64,000 nt of DNA from Branchiostoma lanceolatum. Lineage: Eukaryota > Chordata > Leptocardii > Amphioxiformes > Branchiostomatidae. The stretch is taken from NCBI RefSeq assembly GCF_035083965.1, contig NC_089738.1, positions 6,927,734 through 6,991,733 of the forward strand. Reading direction: 5' to 3'. Position numbers and translations under genes: made by a program. Each line of letters opens with the position of its first letter. Positions within the stretch are counted from its first letter, which is position 1. Of the stretch, positions 23,801-40,300 are shown in pieces. The notes below the pieces were generated by a model that did no database searches, was not told where the DNA came from, and saw only the letters and a program-made list of their open reading frames with translations.

Positions 23801-24981
23801 ACCGAAGAATTTCAGTAACAAAGATTATGAAATTTGATATCTAATGAGCACGGGTGATCTACACTGAAAATACATATTACAGTAACAGAAAACTATTGTT
23901 GTACAATGTGCAACCAGTTATTCTTATAATTAGTTCCTACACCGACTACAACAGATGAGAAACCAAAATATTCCGATCATAGTAACATGTATATTCCAAG
24001 TTCGTCTGGTTAATTTGTTACAAATCTACACACACAAATGCAAAAGAAACTGAGAATGTAGCTTAAGCTATCCTCCGTTAGCGTTGCAGATTCCTTCCGC
24101 GTGTTTTCTTTCTCAAGTTAGTACTTACCGTTTTCTTATGACATTGTTTCTTATTGCTCGGCTAGCGACGTGGTGGAATCGCCAATAGTTTTCTCTTTTA
24201 TTTCAGAGTTTCAAAAGGATGTTGACCCGGAAAGAGCTGTATCAGAGCAAAACTTCACCAAACAAACACACGAAATAGACTCACAAGGTTAGCAAACACA
24301 TGGCAGGCTCAGGGGTATACTTTCACAAATATTGGGCCAACAATACACTATTTTAAACCAGGAACGTACCTAGAACATTTTAGAAATGTTCTGAACATAA
24401 AAGCTTAATGTGTGTTATTGTGTGTACTTTTTGTAGTCATAGATATTGTTTTCAGCGATGAACAGTTTTTGACAAGCAGTAATCTTTGATGCAACGTTGA
24501 CCGTTTGGTAAGATTAACATTGACAAAATGGAAGAAAAGATGGACTACTCTGTGTTTGAGTCTTTTTTTACTTGTAGGTTGATAGAGCTAGACAAACATG
24601 CAAAACTTGTGCCTTTTCCTTCCGAAAATAATTTCATCAGGTTGGTAGAATATAGGATATAGCAGATGCTTTTTACACAACCAGGTTATCTCACCTGCTA
24701 ACGTTTCGAAAGCGCCACCTACATCGGCTACTTATAGCGGTGAGAAGCAGTACTCCAGTCAGAAGCTCTGAAGAAGGTGTCTGATAGACATCGAAACGTT
24801 AGCAGGTGAGCTTACCTGGTTGTGTAAAAATAATCTCCTATATCCTTGTGCCTTTTTTTCTGTTCATCTAGGTCTCAAAGACAAAGTCCCCATCCAACGT
24901 CCGCGGAAGGTTAGGAGTTGCCCGGTGTCTCCTATGAAGGCGAGGAAGAGTTGGGTCAACTTCAAGCCTTGGATTCCGTGA
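17888..24981 (+). CDS. Gene of unknown function, 5 exons, 207 aa, basic protein
   Basis: Exons 17888-18003, 22255-22436, 23019-23153, 24207-24287 and 24872-24981 join perfectly in phase to 207 residues. The start MERKWLKWERYGKRMN is the first ATG of exon 1. The product is rich in Arg, Lys and Pro, without signal peptide or membrane span. Visible landmarks are RQVRQYLARKANNEPKYDAP, a segment IGPGFLIPRYKRANYPD, then NWELILEDYDRLWKLSRSYQ, and a C-terminus SWVNFKPWIP. I do not recognise the family. The 4.25-kb first intron contains two MITEs and a 3.2-kb minisatellite that ends exactly inside exon 2; the acceptor used (AG before 22255) is the one in the last repeat unit. Possible AATAAA signals lie at 24987 and 25462. 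Confidence 0.7.
18066..18271. mobile_element. MITE, family A copy 1 (intron 1 of the unknown gene)
   Basis: Terminal inverted repeats start CTCACTGA and include GCGGCACGCTGGCGGCG at the left and its complement at the right. The conserved interior contains TATAAAGTCAAGGGTAAC. Related copies are at 18311-18527 and 37254-37455. Confidence 0.7.
18311..18527. mobile_element. MITE, family A copy 2
   Basis: Starts TCTCACTGAAGCTACGGCAC and ends CGTGCCGCATTCCAGTGAGA, with the same interior TATAAAGTCAAGGGTAAC. It lies only 40 bases after copy 1 and in the same orientation. Confidence 0.7.
18560..19055. other. Intronic stretch with open frames on both strands, no supported exon
   Basis: Open frames of about 107 codons (+) and 74 codons (-) overlap each other. 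Neither shows splice continuity with the neighbouring exons or a recognisable domain. The minus frame contains CECPKFEAERNRL, which resembles the C-terminal tail seen in some non-LTR retrotransposon ORF2 proteins, so this may be an old LINE fragment. Confidence 0.35.
19060..22320 (+). repeat. Minisatellite of about 86 bases, about 37 units, spanning the intron 1/exon 2 junction
   Basis: Units of roughly 77-94 bases contain TTTCTCCGTAGTGTTAG, then GCGGGAAAACAGACA, then GTTCCAAGAGTCGCCAAG, and end CAGTACCTAGTCTAGTCTAG. The last unit (about 22225-22320) reads into exon 2 of the unknown gene: its GTGTTAG supplies the 3' splice site and the sequence after it is coding. Every unit therefore repeats the acceptor and about 60 bases of the exon. 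In decoy units the frame runs into the TAG of CTAGTCTAG, while the true exon has CTAGCCCGC. Confidence 0.92.
23304..23571. mobile_element. MITE with long terminal inverted repeats (intron 3 of the unknown gene)
   Basis: Inverted ends of about 75 bases: TAGCCTCCGTTGCAGGCTCT at the left, its complement at the right, and matching inner parts around CTAAATAATACACTCTTTGC. There is no coding capacity. Confidence 0.75.
24651..24846. mobile_element. Short inverted-repeat element (intron 4 of the unknown gene)
   Basis: The ends pair with each other: ATAGGATATA outside, then TTACACAACCAGGT and CACCTGCTAACGTTTCGA inside, repeated as complements near 24795-24846. Confidence 0.65.
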
Positions 24982-24999
24982 TGGGAAATAAACTGTCGT

Positions 25000-25668
25000 G
25001 CATGACTGGTGCAGTCAACTCGTCGCTACTCGTTGTTGTCGATACTTGTTGTTTTCTTGAATAACACTGTCACGTAGCTGCAAATGTTCGAAGGTTATAG
25101 TACGCTGTCTCCTATGAAACCAAAGAAGAGTTGGTTCAAACCTTTGAGCCTTGAACCGTCGTGATTGGTGCCCTATAGCGTTTTCTCGAGTAACATGTTC
25201 ACAAGTATTCAAATGTTAGTACACGTCAAGTAAACCGCACAACATACAGTATTTTGGATCTATTGATGGATGAAAAACGCCGTTGCATTATCTCAAAGTC
25301 TCATTATTTCACAATCAGGATTGAGCTTTGCTTTGGATGTGGTAGCCATTAAAAAAGTGACAATTTTGCTACGATGTCTGATGCCAAAGCAGATGTCGGA
25401 TGAAATATCGTAATGTTTTGAGTGACGACTGAACTTCTCTAAAAGTTCTTCACCACATGTAAATAAATGAACAGTTGTTTTGGGAAAACGGGTGAAATTT
25501 CTGCTTTTTGAATTTCAGACAAAGAACACAGAACATGTTTCGGCTTCCTTGTTGTTACAGTATACTACTTATGATTTCCATTAAATTCTTACAGAATGTC
25601 TTGGCCCATAATGCCTTTGAACCTTATATCTAAGTGACGCCTTATTATAACATATCGTCACGGAGTTC
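25000..25668. other. Tail-to-tail intergenic region, no gene seen
   Basis: Between the 3' end of the unknown gene and the 3' end of the carboxylesterase. A segment at about 25085-25155 (CTATGAAACCAAAGAAGAGTTGGTTCAA) resembles the last coding stretch of the unknown gene at about 24930-24975, so part of the terminal exon seems to have been duplicated just downstream. Confidence 0.4.
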
Positions 25669-26034
25669 AAAATCACCCACACGTGTCAGTGAGGACCCTT
25701 AGCGGTTCATTTTATTTTTGCAGGCACTGGATACAGATTTGCCTGCTATGATATTTTCAACCGCTAGGCGAGCTTCTGATCCGTGAATTCATCGATATCA
25801 ATCTTCATGTGGTAATGACAGAAATGTTCATCCAAATGAGGAATGTATGTCAATACAGAAAACCCGTTTTAAATCTCTACGTTTTGCTATTTCTTTTCTT
25901 TCAGTAAGGGTGCATGTCCATGACTCATGTCTACATGTCAGTATAGCATAGCAGGCAAATCTGCATTCAATGCCTGTAAATATAACATTAATCGCTATGG
26001 GTCCTCACTGACACGTACGTCTGTGGGTGATTTA
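25669..26034. mobile_element. MITE with terminal inverted repeats
   Basis: Left end AATCACCCACACGTGTCAGT with GAGGACCC; right end GGGTCCTCACTGACACGT with TGTGGGTGATT. Further inward, GCAGGCAAATCTG pairs with CAGATTTGCCTGC. Confidence 0.75.
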
Positions 26035-26711
26035 GATAACTGACATGCAAACGTCGGTGTATTATGCATTATTGTGAAGGGAAGCTGGGATAATGATATG
26101 AAAATGATAAGGAATAGAACCTTTCTCTACTCGTTTTTACATGTACTTGTACATACACATTCTACACTGTCGAAATTCGTCTTTTACAACCTAAATAAAC
26201 AAAACAAAAAATCACAACAAAACGAGTGGACAAGCTACTTCTCTCTTTAATCGTTTGCCTTGCATATTCAAATATCCAGCATGTGTTTGTGGTCTCTGTG
26301 TTTGCTTCTTTGAGACCGTTTGTAGAGAACCTTGGAAGATAATGTGGTACCCGTCATCCATGTGTTCCAAACGCAAGAAAGTCGTCAATGATCAATTCAA
26401 AGGTGATCTGCCATTATTAATAAAAGTTGACACTAGCTAGTGGTCGTTAGCAGAAGTGACCTGGTTTTCATTTTATTCGAATATCGTTATAATCAATAAA
26501 TTTGTAGTGCCTCAGAAGGCAATATTTGACATCAACTGGAGAGCTATTCCACAAATCAAATCGTTAAACTTTCAAAGACATTCGCAAAGAAGTAAAAATT
26601 GCACAACTTAGTTCAGTGCTTAGATGAGTGGCCCTCGAGCGGCCTTGCACTGAGCGAATTCGTTAAAAAAGCCCTGCGACTAAGCATAAAACTATACTGC
26701 AAGAAACTACG
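26035..26711. other. Putative 3' flank of the carboxylesterase
   Basis: No exon found. A TTTATT at about 26472, which is AATAAA on the minus strand, lies about 235 bases beyond the stop codon and could serve as the polyadenylation signal. Confidence 0.4.
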
Positions 26712-32449
<5,738 letters not shown>

Positions 32450-32530
32450 TTTGTTGCTTAACTCACATGTCGTGTGTCGGAGGCGGTACAAAAGGTGGTT
32501 ACTTAGGAAACATGACGCGTGACCAAATAA

Positions 32531-32834
32531 GGAGAATGAAACACAACACCCTGTAGGACGTTCAGGTGAGGCACGTCCAAAGGTAGCCTCTACCAGGCTC
32601 CAGAGGCGGCTGGAGAGAGTAGAAATTGGCCAAATAGACAGGTAATATGCCATAGGAGTTAGCCGGCTATAGGAGTACAGTTGGCCGTGTGTTCTTCTAT
32701 AGCGGACTAACTCCTCTTGCATGTTATCTATTTGGCCAATTTCTACTCTTTCCAGACGCCTCTGGAGCCTGGTAGAGGCTACCGTTGGACATGCCTCACC
32801 TGAACGACCTACAGGGTGTTGTGTTTCATTCTCC
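32531..32834. mobile_element. Long-hairpin MITE just upstream of the carboxylesterase start
   Basis: Inverted arms of about 110 bases start GGAGAATGAAACACAACACC and contain TAGCCTCTACCAGGCTCCAG and AGTAGAAATTGGCCAAATAG. They flank a centre of about 85 bases. It begins about 80 bases 5' of the ATG, so it may lie in the promoter or 5' UTR. Confidence 0.8.
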
Positions 32835-33041
32835 ATATATGGTAACGCATTTTCAGCCGCTTCTGGAACCTGGTACAGGCTAGCCTAACGGCACCTCAAG
32901 TAGTAGTAGTGGACTCTTATTTCAAAGCGTTATCGAAATATGTAACGTGCGTATGTATGACTTTCAACTTAAAAGATGGGTTATATAGTGACCAACAATT
33001 TTGGCAACGCGAATGGGACAGAAACTTTATGGTACAATGCA

Positions 33042-33166
33042 GATAGCCTGGGTACCATCCTTCGTAGTAACCGCTGGCTCAATCTTTTCGCTTGCGAACC
33101 ACGTGGTCAGAAGCAAGCGAAAAGATTAAGCCAGCGGTTACTACGGAGGATGGTACCCCGGCTATC
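33042..33166. mobile_element. Perfect-like hairpin element
   Basis: Arms of about 52 bases with GGTACCATCCTTCGTAGTAA, then CCGCTGGCTCAATCTTTTCG, and the complements after a centre of about 20 bases. Probably a short MITE. Confidence 0.75.
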
Positions 33167-33169
33167 ATG

Positions 33170-34392
33170 TGGCAAACTTATCTGAAAGATTCCGGAAACT
33201 GGTATGAAGTCAACCCGTTATCTGTTTGTCTTCTGTTGTTCACTGCAAATTTGACCAGTCCTGCAACTTTTCTTAAAAAAAAAAGCTGGTAGCGTACACG
33301 CATTTTGACTTGTAATGTAGCGCAGTGTGTTTATAAATAGATAGACCCTCTGGATTTCTTAGAAATGCTGACAACCCCCCAAGAGATAAGAGAAAGGCAG
33401 AAAGATGGTGGAAATGGTGGAACCAGCTTGATAACTGACCCGTCAAAGACCGCTTACATTTCGTTTCATTTCACTTCATTTCATACTTTCAGAACACCCG
33501 GACACAGTAGGCAAGATAGGACAGACCAGCAACATGAATATAGAGAGAGGAGGATGTGAGGATGAAATAGACACCGTTCCTCGACCACGACAACTGTGTC
33601 TGTCCTAACTCTTGTCGGAAGTCCCTCTGTATGCTATTTCTACATTAGCATAACTCAACCATGAAGGACAAACTAATAGGATATTGGAGATTTCTTTTTG
33701 GACAACCATGGCCAGTAAATTTCAACCGCTGAAATCTCCAATATCCTCTATTCTACCAAAGACATTATATAGAATGTCCTTGGTTATACCAACCTGATGA
33801 AATTATTTTCAGAATACAATGCACTAAATAAATGTTGTTGGTAATAGGCTAAGGGAACTAAATATAAGGGATATCTAATCTTGTGCAAATATACCAAGTA
33901 GCTCTCTGAGTTTTCACATTTTATTAAGTTTTCTGTATACATTAATACTAATATATAAGTTAGTAAAATGCTTCAGAAAATATCTTCTACAATTCTAAAA
34001 AATGGATCTAGTTGTGACTCTTTCACTTCCATTGACTAAGTTGACTATTATGCATAACATGTTTGTTCCACATAGGTCTTAAGGTAAAGCATGATTCTAT
34101 AGTCTGGTTCAAAGGCATTTTACATGTGGCATACAAAAGAGTATACACACTTTCAGTTTAACGTTAAAAACTTGCTAATAGCATGTTTTCCCCATAGATC
34201 GAGTGCGTGATTTTATAGCATATTTCAACAATAAGTAAACAGTTCTTAATAGATTTGCTCTCTTTCTCTCAAAATCTTCTTTGTTATTTTCGAACTGTTG
34301 GCATCACAGAAAGTTTCCAACAAGCTAACTCTTCTCTTATGTGGCTTCCTACATATCCATGACAATGTGTAACTTCTGTAAGTGTATTGCTA
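33170..34392. other. Intergenic region between the carboxylesterase promoter and the strawberry-notch 3' end
   Basis: Contains a short hairpin at 33678-33747 (AGGATATTGGAGATTT and its complement) and AT-rich sequence. A TTTATT at 33920, which is AATAAA on the minus strand, is a possible polyadenylation signal for the strawberry-notch gene. No exon seen. Confidence 0.45.
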
Positions 34393-37300
34393 TTAGAGTA
34401 GACAGTTGTCTATGTGTTGGTTAAGCTCTCCATTTGTGGTCCCTGGCTTCATGACAACATTACAGATCGGACACGTCAGTTTCTTCAACTTGCTAACTTC
34501 TTCCTTCTGCGTGGTCTTCTTGAACATGGACATAAGGTTGTTGGATTTTTGGTGGCTCTTCTGTCTCTTAGCCGGTCGGTTTGCGCTGCTACTCCCCAAC
34601 GGCCTTTTGATGGAGAGCTTCTCCATTGCACTGTTATCCCTACAGGTCTGAGAATCATCGAATTTGTTTTCAGAATCGAAGCTGGAACCCTGAGTTGAGG
34701 CCGAATCTTGACTAAGAAATACAACATCACTCTCAGAAGCAACCTTTGGCAAGGCTGTTTCTGTTTGACTGGTTTCACCATCGTCTGATTGGTCATTCCC
34801 TGATTGGCTTATATCCATTGCACTTGATTGGCTGGCCTGGCTTGCACTTGATTGGATTGCCTGGCTTGCACCTGATTGGTCAGGAATGATGGCATCGCCA
34901 TTTGATTGGCTAGCAGCTTCCACAGTTGAATCTGATTGGCTGGTGGCCACTCTGCTAGCTGAGGTAGTCCTTTTTATTGTACTACAGGGTTTGAAGAAGT
35001 TTTTGATGGTGACAGGAGGAGTGGTGGCACGAGAGAGGCACTTTTTGATGACTGGACAGGCGGGCTCGATGACCGCTGAGGTTGCCCTGTTGGCAGGTAG
35101 TGGAGGTGGGGCAGGCTGGGAGGCTGGGAGTGCCAACATCCCATTACTGAGTATCTGGGAACAAAAAATAGTGTTTTCAAGATTTAGACAAAGAACGAGT
35201 CAGTGATAGTCAGTGAAATGCACAGGGTGAGTGGTCGGTTTCTGGCTCCCGGAAATCGAACCAGCAAGCGGATAAACCCAACGCACTTACTACTACTAGG
35301 CTAAAAGGTTCAGACCTGTTAGACTGGTCAGTAAGTGGTACTTGAACCACACTGTTACACTACTACCCCCTTCTTTTAGATCCGTCCTCGTATCTCTGAG
35401 TTCAATATCCCTTTGCGGTACTTTTGCCATTACTGACAAGGCCAGTGTGGGAACCACAGAAACGCTCGGGAAGTGTATTACTGTCAGCAGACAAACTGAA
35501 CACACTACTAGGCTAAAAGATCCAGACCTGTTAGACTGGTCAGTTAGTGGCTCTTGAACCACACTGTTACACCAGCAATGATGATAGGCAATGATGCATT
35601 CCAGTTTTACAATTATGTTAAACTGTATTTGTTGGATCGCTGCAATCTATAAAAAAATCCCAACCCACCAACCCTTTTTTTTTCAGTACCGTAACCGGAC
35701 AACATATTTATCTTAGGCCTAACACACTCACAGTGGGCTGGTTCCTGATCCTCTGAATGATGGATTCTGGGGTATTTTGTTCTTCCATCGCCTTCTCCGC
35801 CAGCGGGATGAGCACCTCCGGGTAACGCAATCCCACAATCCTCCTGCCGTCCCTCAGTTCCACCCGCACGACTCGAAGGTTGCACTCCACCTTGCTGAAA
35901 ACAAACAAACAAACAGACAAGGAAATTAAAATATTTGCTAAACAAAGCCCAGGATGGGAAAAAAACACTTCTTTTTGCAGGTATACTTACATAATGATTG
36001 TATATATTTTCAAATCTGCCATTATGTTTGGCAATGGTAGCGTGCGTAGTCCAGTGGTTAGCGACGCTATCTCTGGAACTAGAAGCCGTGAATCCCGGCT
36101 GTTGTTGCTCACCTGACATGCACACTACTGGAAAGGCTTGTAGTTCTTGCATTAAGCTGTGGTCCAATGTTCATTGTATGAATGAATGAATGGATGAATG
36201 AATGATTGAATGAATGAATTTGCTTGTCAAAAAGAGCTAGAGAAATATACCTGGTACAATGAACCTGTAAATACTATACATAGCGTCTGTCTTTTCTGTC
36301 ACGACCAGTAGAAGAATAGCTCTTCAGTGACCTAAACTGGTTCAAGATCACTTTCACTCTCATTTCACTACTAAGATTTCTACTGTCATGTAAACTCAAA
36401 ATGTTCTAAGAACTATGTTCAAAAATCGATCGCAGTACAGTTATAAATGCCTCCGCCCCCGAGGTGTCACCAAAAAAAAGAACTGAAGCCTACTGACCTG
36501 AGTTGCAGCTTGACCTGGTACTGTGCGACTGTTCTCTCTAACAGAGCCATGAGGGTGACGATCCCCCCGCACAGCAGGCTGACACGGTAGCACCGACTTC
36601 CAACTGGACACAACACATACATGTACATGTAACACACAGGACCAGATAATGAGAGGGAAAGAGAGAGAGAGAAAATGGTATACTGTAAATGCATAAATAA
36701 GTTCACATGGTTTTAATTTCGCAGTGGGGAGAAAATGGAGTGACTGTTCGTTGTGGTTTTAAGTTCGCCTTTGAGACAATAGTAGACAAGGGGGTAGGAT
36801 AGCAAAAAAATTCGCGGTGGTTTTAAGTTTGCAGGGAAGAGCTTACTGTGAAAACCACGAACTTAAAACCACCGCGAACGTTTCTGCATTTACAGTATTG
36901 ATGAAACTGAAAGAAAACTCTTGCAGCACAAATGGTTGAATTGTGGTTTTTACAGTGTGTTTTTTCAATGATTCATTGAAAATTCATGCCTGAAGACTAC
37001 ATGTGAATACAAGAAACCTAGACGTAATAACAGTGATTAAAGACATTCACTTATAGAATATGAGGCAACAGAGAAACAAGAGGAATTCTCAGTCAAAGGA
37101 TAATCTGAAATCTAGAATTCGTTCGGTTTAACTTCAGTCTCTGCAAGCTGAGAAAGATACAATGCGTTATAATTCAAAATGAGGGCAATTGTTTCTCCTA
37201 ATCTGCAACTTGACCTCAAACTTCATAGCTTAATATGTTTCTTTAAGTGGGTGTCTCACTGACCGAGCGGTACATGTTGGTGACCTCTCTGCAGCCAAGT

Positions 37301-40300
37301 GGTTCGACTGAGCGTTCAACAAATTTAATTGATAAAAAAGTTATCTTTTTACACTGTCTTGTGTTTTGTTCTCTTTTCAGTCATAATTGTCCATCTTGCA
37401 TGATACTCCAATCATAAAGTCAAGGGTAACACAATATGCTGCAGCCCATTGAGATACCCTCTTTAGACTTAAATGCAAATATTTGAAAAGTATTGGACAC
37501 AAGTGCATCATCCCTTACCCGTACAGGCCTGTCCATTTTTACAGTTGGGTCCGTGGATACAGTGCTGACTAGCCTCCTCATACTGCTGTTTCCATCCGTG
37601 TTCCGCCCTGTCTACCGCTACATGGGAGTACCGGGACAGGATCTCCGAGATCTCTTCATCAAAACTGGACACTCCTGTGTTGGGGCTATAGTCGAAAGAA
37701 GATGCGAACTACATTACCTAACGTTGATGAAGGTTAGACATCCAGGTAATAAGATACGGCAAAAATAGTTACTCAAGCAACTGGATAAAATTTTGAAACA
37801 GTCAGCACGTCATGTTTTAGACTGCATCTGCTATCTTTTGTCAGTGACTGTATGAAACGTCTCTTCCAAAATTCTATCCAGTTGCTTGAGTAACTATTTT
37901 TGGCGAACATTACCTAACATCTATAAAGGAGGGCGAGTGAAAAAGTAATGCAAGTGGTTTTATAACAGGCTTGTTTTTTTCATCGAATGAGTTGAAATTT
38001 GGCACAAAGATAAAAGAATATCTTCTTGAGACAAAAATATCTCAATTTGTTGTTCGTATCTTTATGAGCGGCTGAGTGGATTTCAAGATGACCACCCCCT
38101 TGACTAGCCCTATAAAATAATTATGGATTTTTAATGACATTTCTGCAGCACTATTGCATGATCGCCTGAAAAAAACAACATAGAAAAGAGACAAAATACA
38201 ACTATTCCTAGTGTAGCCTTTTGACAAATCTAAGAAAACAACGTTCCATGTGTAAAAGGTAGAATTTACAAGTAAATTTTTGTGGACAAAGAACTACTTA
38301 AAAAAAGATTGACTTTTTAAATCCTGACCGTGCCACTTTGAAGAGATGGGTGGAGTTTTCCTTCTGAGTAGCCAGGATGTGGAGCCGACGCCCACGCACC
38401 TCTCTCCGACTGCAGTAGAACCCGTCTTTCTCCTTCTCGTGGTTCTTTGCTCGCTGTACCGCCGAGTCCCAGTCCATACCTCGGTCAACCGACAACACTA
38501 CGTGTCTGGGAATAAAAGAAGTACGGAGTAGTAATGAAATAAGGACTGTCTTTAGGACCCCTGGATGGAAATTTGCTTGTTGGGATGGAAACAAAATTTC
38601 ATCCATTCCGTCCAAATATTCTGAACTTCATGACATGAAATTTTTCCAAGCTTGCAAATGACAGATTTAACAATGAAAATCCACAACATGGAAGACCCAA
38701 ATAATGAGTGGGATGGAAAAATATTTATAGCCAGGGAGACAGCACTGAATGAAATGTCTACATGTAGAAAGGACAATTGGGGAAAGATAACTTACACCAC
38801 TCTTCAGAGTGTGTGTGTGTGTGTGTGTGTGTGAGTTAGTGTGCAATTTGCCAATATTGTTGTAATGGTACACTAGCAATTGGAGCAATAAAAGTGAAAG
38901 GTCAAGAACATCATTTGGTTAAAGAAAAGGCAAATATTCATACTTTCTGACAAATTTGGATTTGGATCTTTATTATACAACTGGTAGACTTTTTACATAG
39001 GTTGGCTCCATAACATTTACATATAAAATCACAATGTTCATTAAATACGAGAAGGCTCTTGTAATATAATATAACGTGTGTTCTCAGTTCTCAGATTTTA
39101 ATGGCTGGTTGAGTCATTTGACACTAGACTCCTTTCAGCATTCTAATTTTCCTGTTACTAACTGTAAATGCATTTAAGTTCACTTGGTCTTAATTTCCCG
39201 GTGTGTTCACGGTGGTTTTAAGTTTGCGTATGAGACAATAATAGACAAGGGGGAAGGAGGGCAAAAAATTTTTGTGGTGGTTTTAAGTTCGCAGCAAAGA
39301 GCTTATTGCAAAACCTGCGAACATCAAAACACTGCAAACATTTCTGCATTTACAGTAAAAGTTGTTTTGGGAGGAGCCCATATACGAGTTGCTGACTACC
39401 CAGAGTCCTTGTGCCTACCTGGTGATGTTGGTGCCGTTGTGCACTCCGTGGAACACTTCTCGTGGGTCTCCTACCAAGTCCACTGAGGAGGCAGTAATGT
39501 CAACCAGACCCTCATTGTACCTAGGTGTAAAAGTCAGATTAGATTATCCCATTGTTTTGGAAAAACACACCTCTCTTTATCTCTCAAGGTTGCGACAGTA
39601 CTGATGGCCACATAGTATCATGTGTGCTGTCAACATTGCTTTTACCTTAACTGGAGCTCACTCGAAATTCATTTTGGGGAATAGATGGACTGGTGCACTT
39701 AACCCTACAAATTTAGGTACACAGAATGAAGTCTCGGTGCACAACATGAAATAAAGTAAAAGCAAAATGTTTTCACAACACTACTGTCTTTCTCAAGAAC
39801 TCAATAGTATCATGATCACCTGAACTTAAACATTACTAACAAGTACTACATCAAAGTATAACAAAGATTATATTGCTTTTTCTGATACTTAAATTTGAAG
39901 AATATTCTGTCTACGATAATCTGTCTTCTACAATAGTATCAATACAACACTAACCTTCCTTCTCTCCTGGCGGCACTTACGTTGGTGTTCAGACATTGGC
40001 TGAAGTAGTGGAAAATCAGGTTCTGTCGCTCCACGCTCAATCCCAGAATCCTGTTCAGGAAGCGCCCGACCATCCCGGAGTCCTTGTCTTTCACGCTGTT
40101 CCCCCCTCCCTCCTCTATCACTCCCATCTGTGTCAGGCAGTCCTGGGAACACAAGTTTGTATAAATGTCATAGACAGTAGAACAGAAATAAGAAGAAATT
40201 TGGACAAAACTGTAATTCTTGTTTCTTTCACTGTAACTTTATGTTCACTGTTTTCACGGTCACCTCTGCACCATGAACTTATCATCAGTGTGAAAAACCC

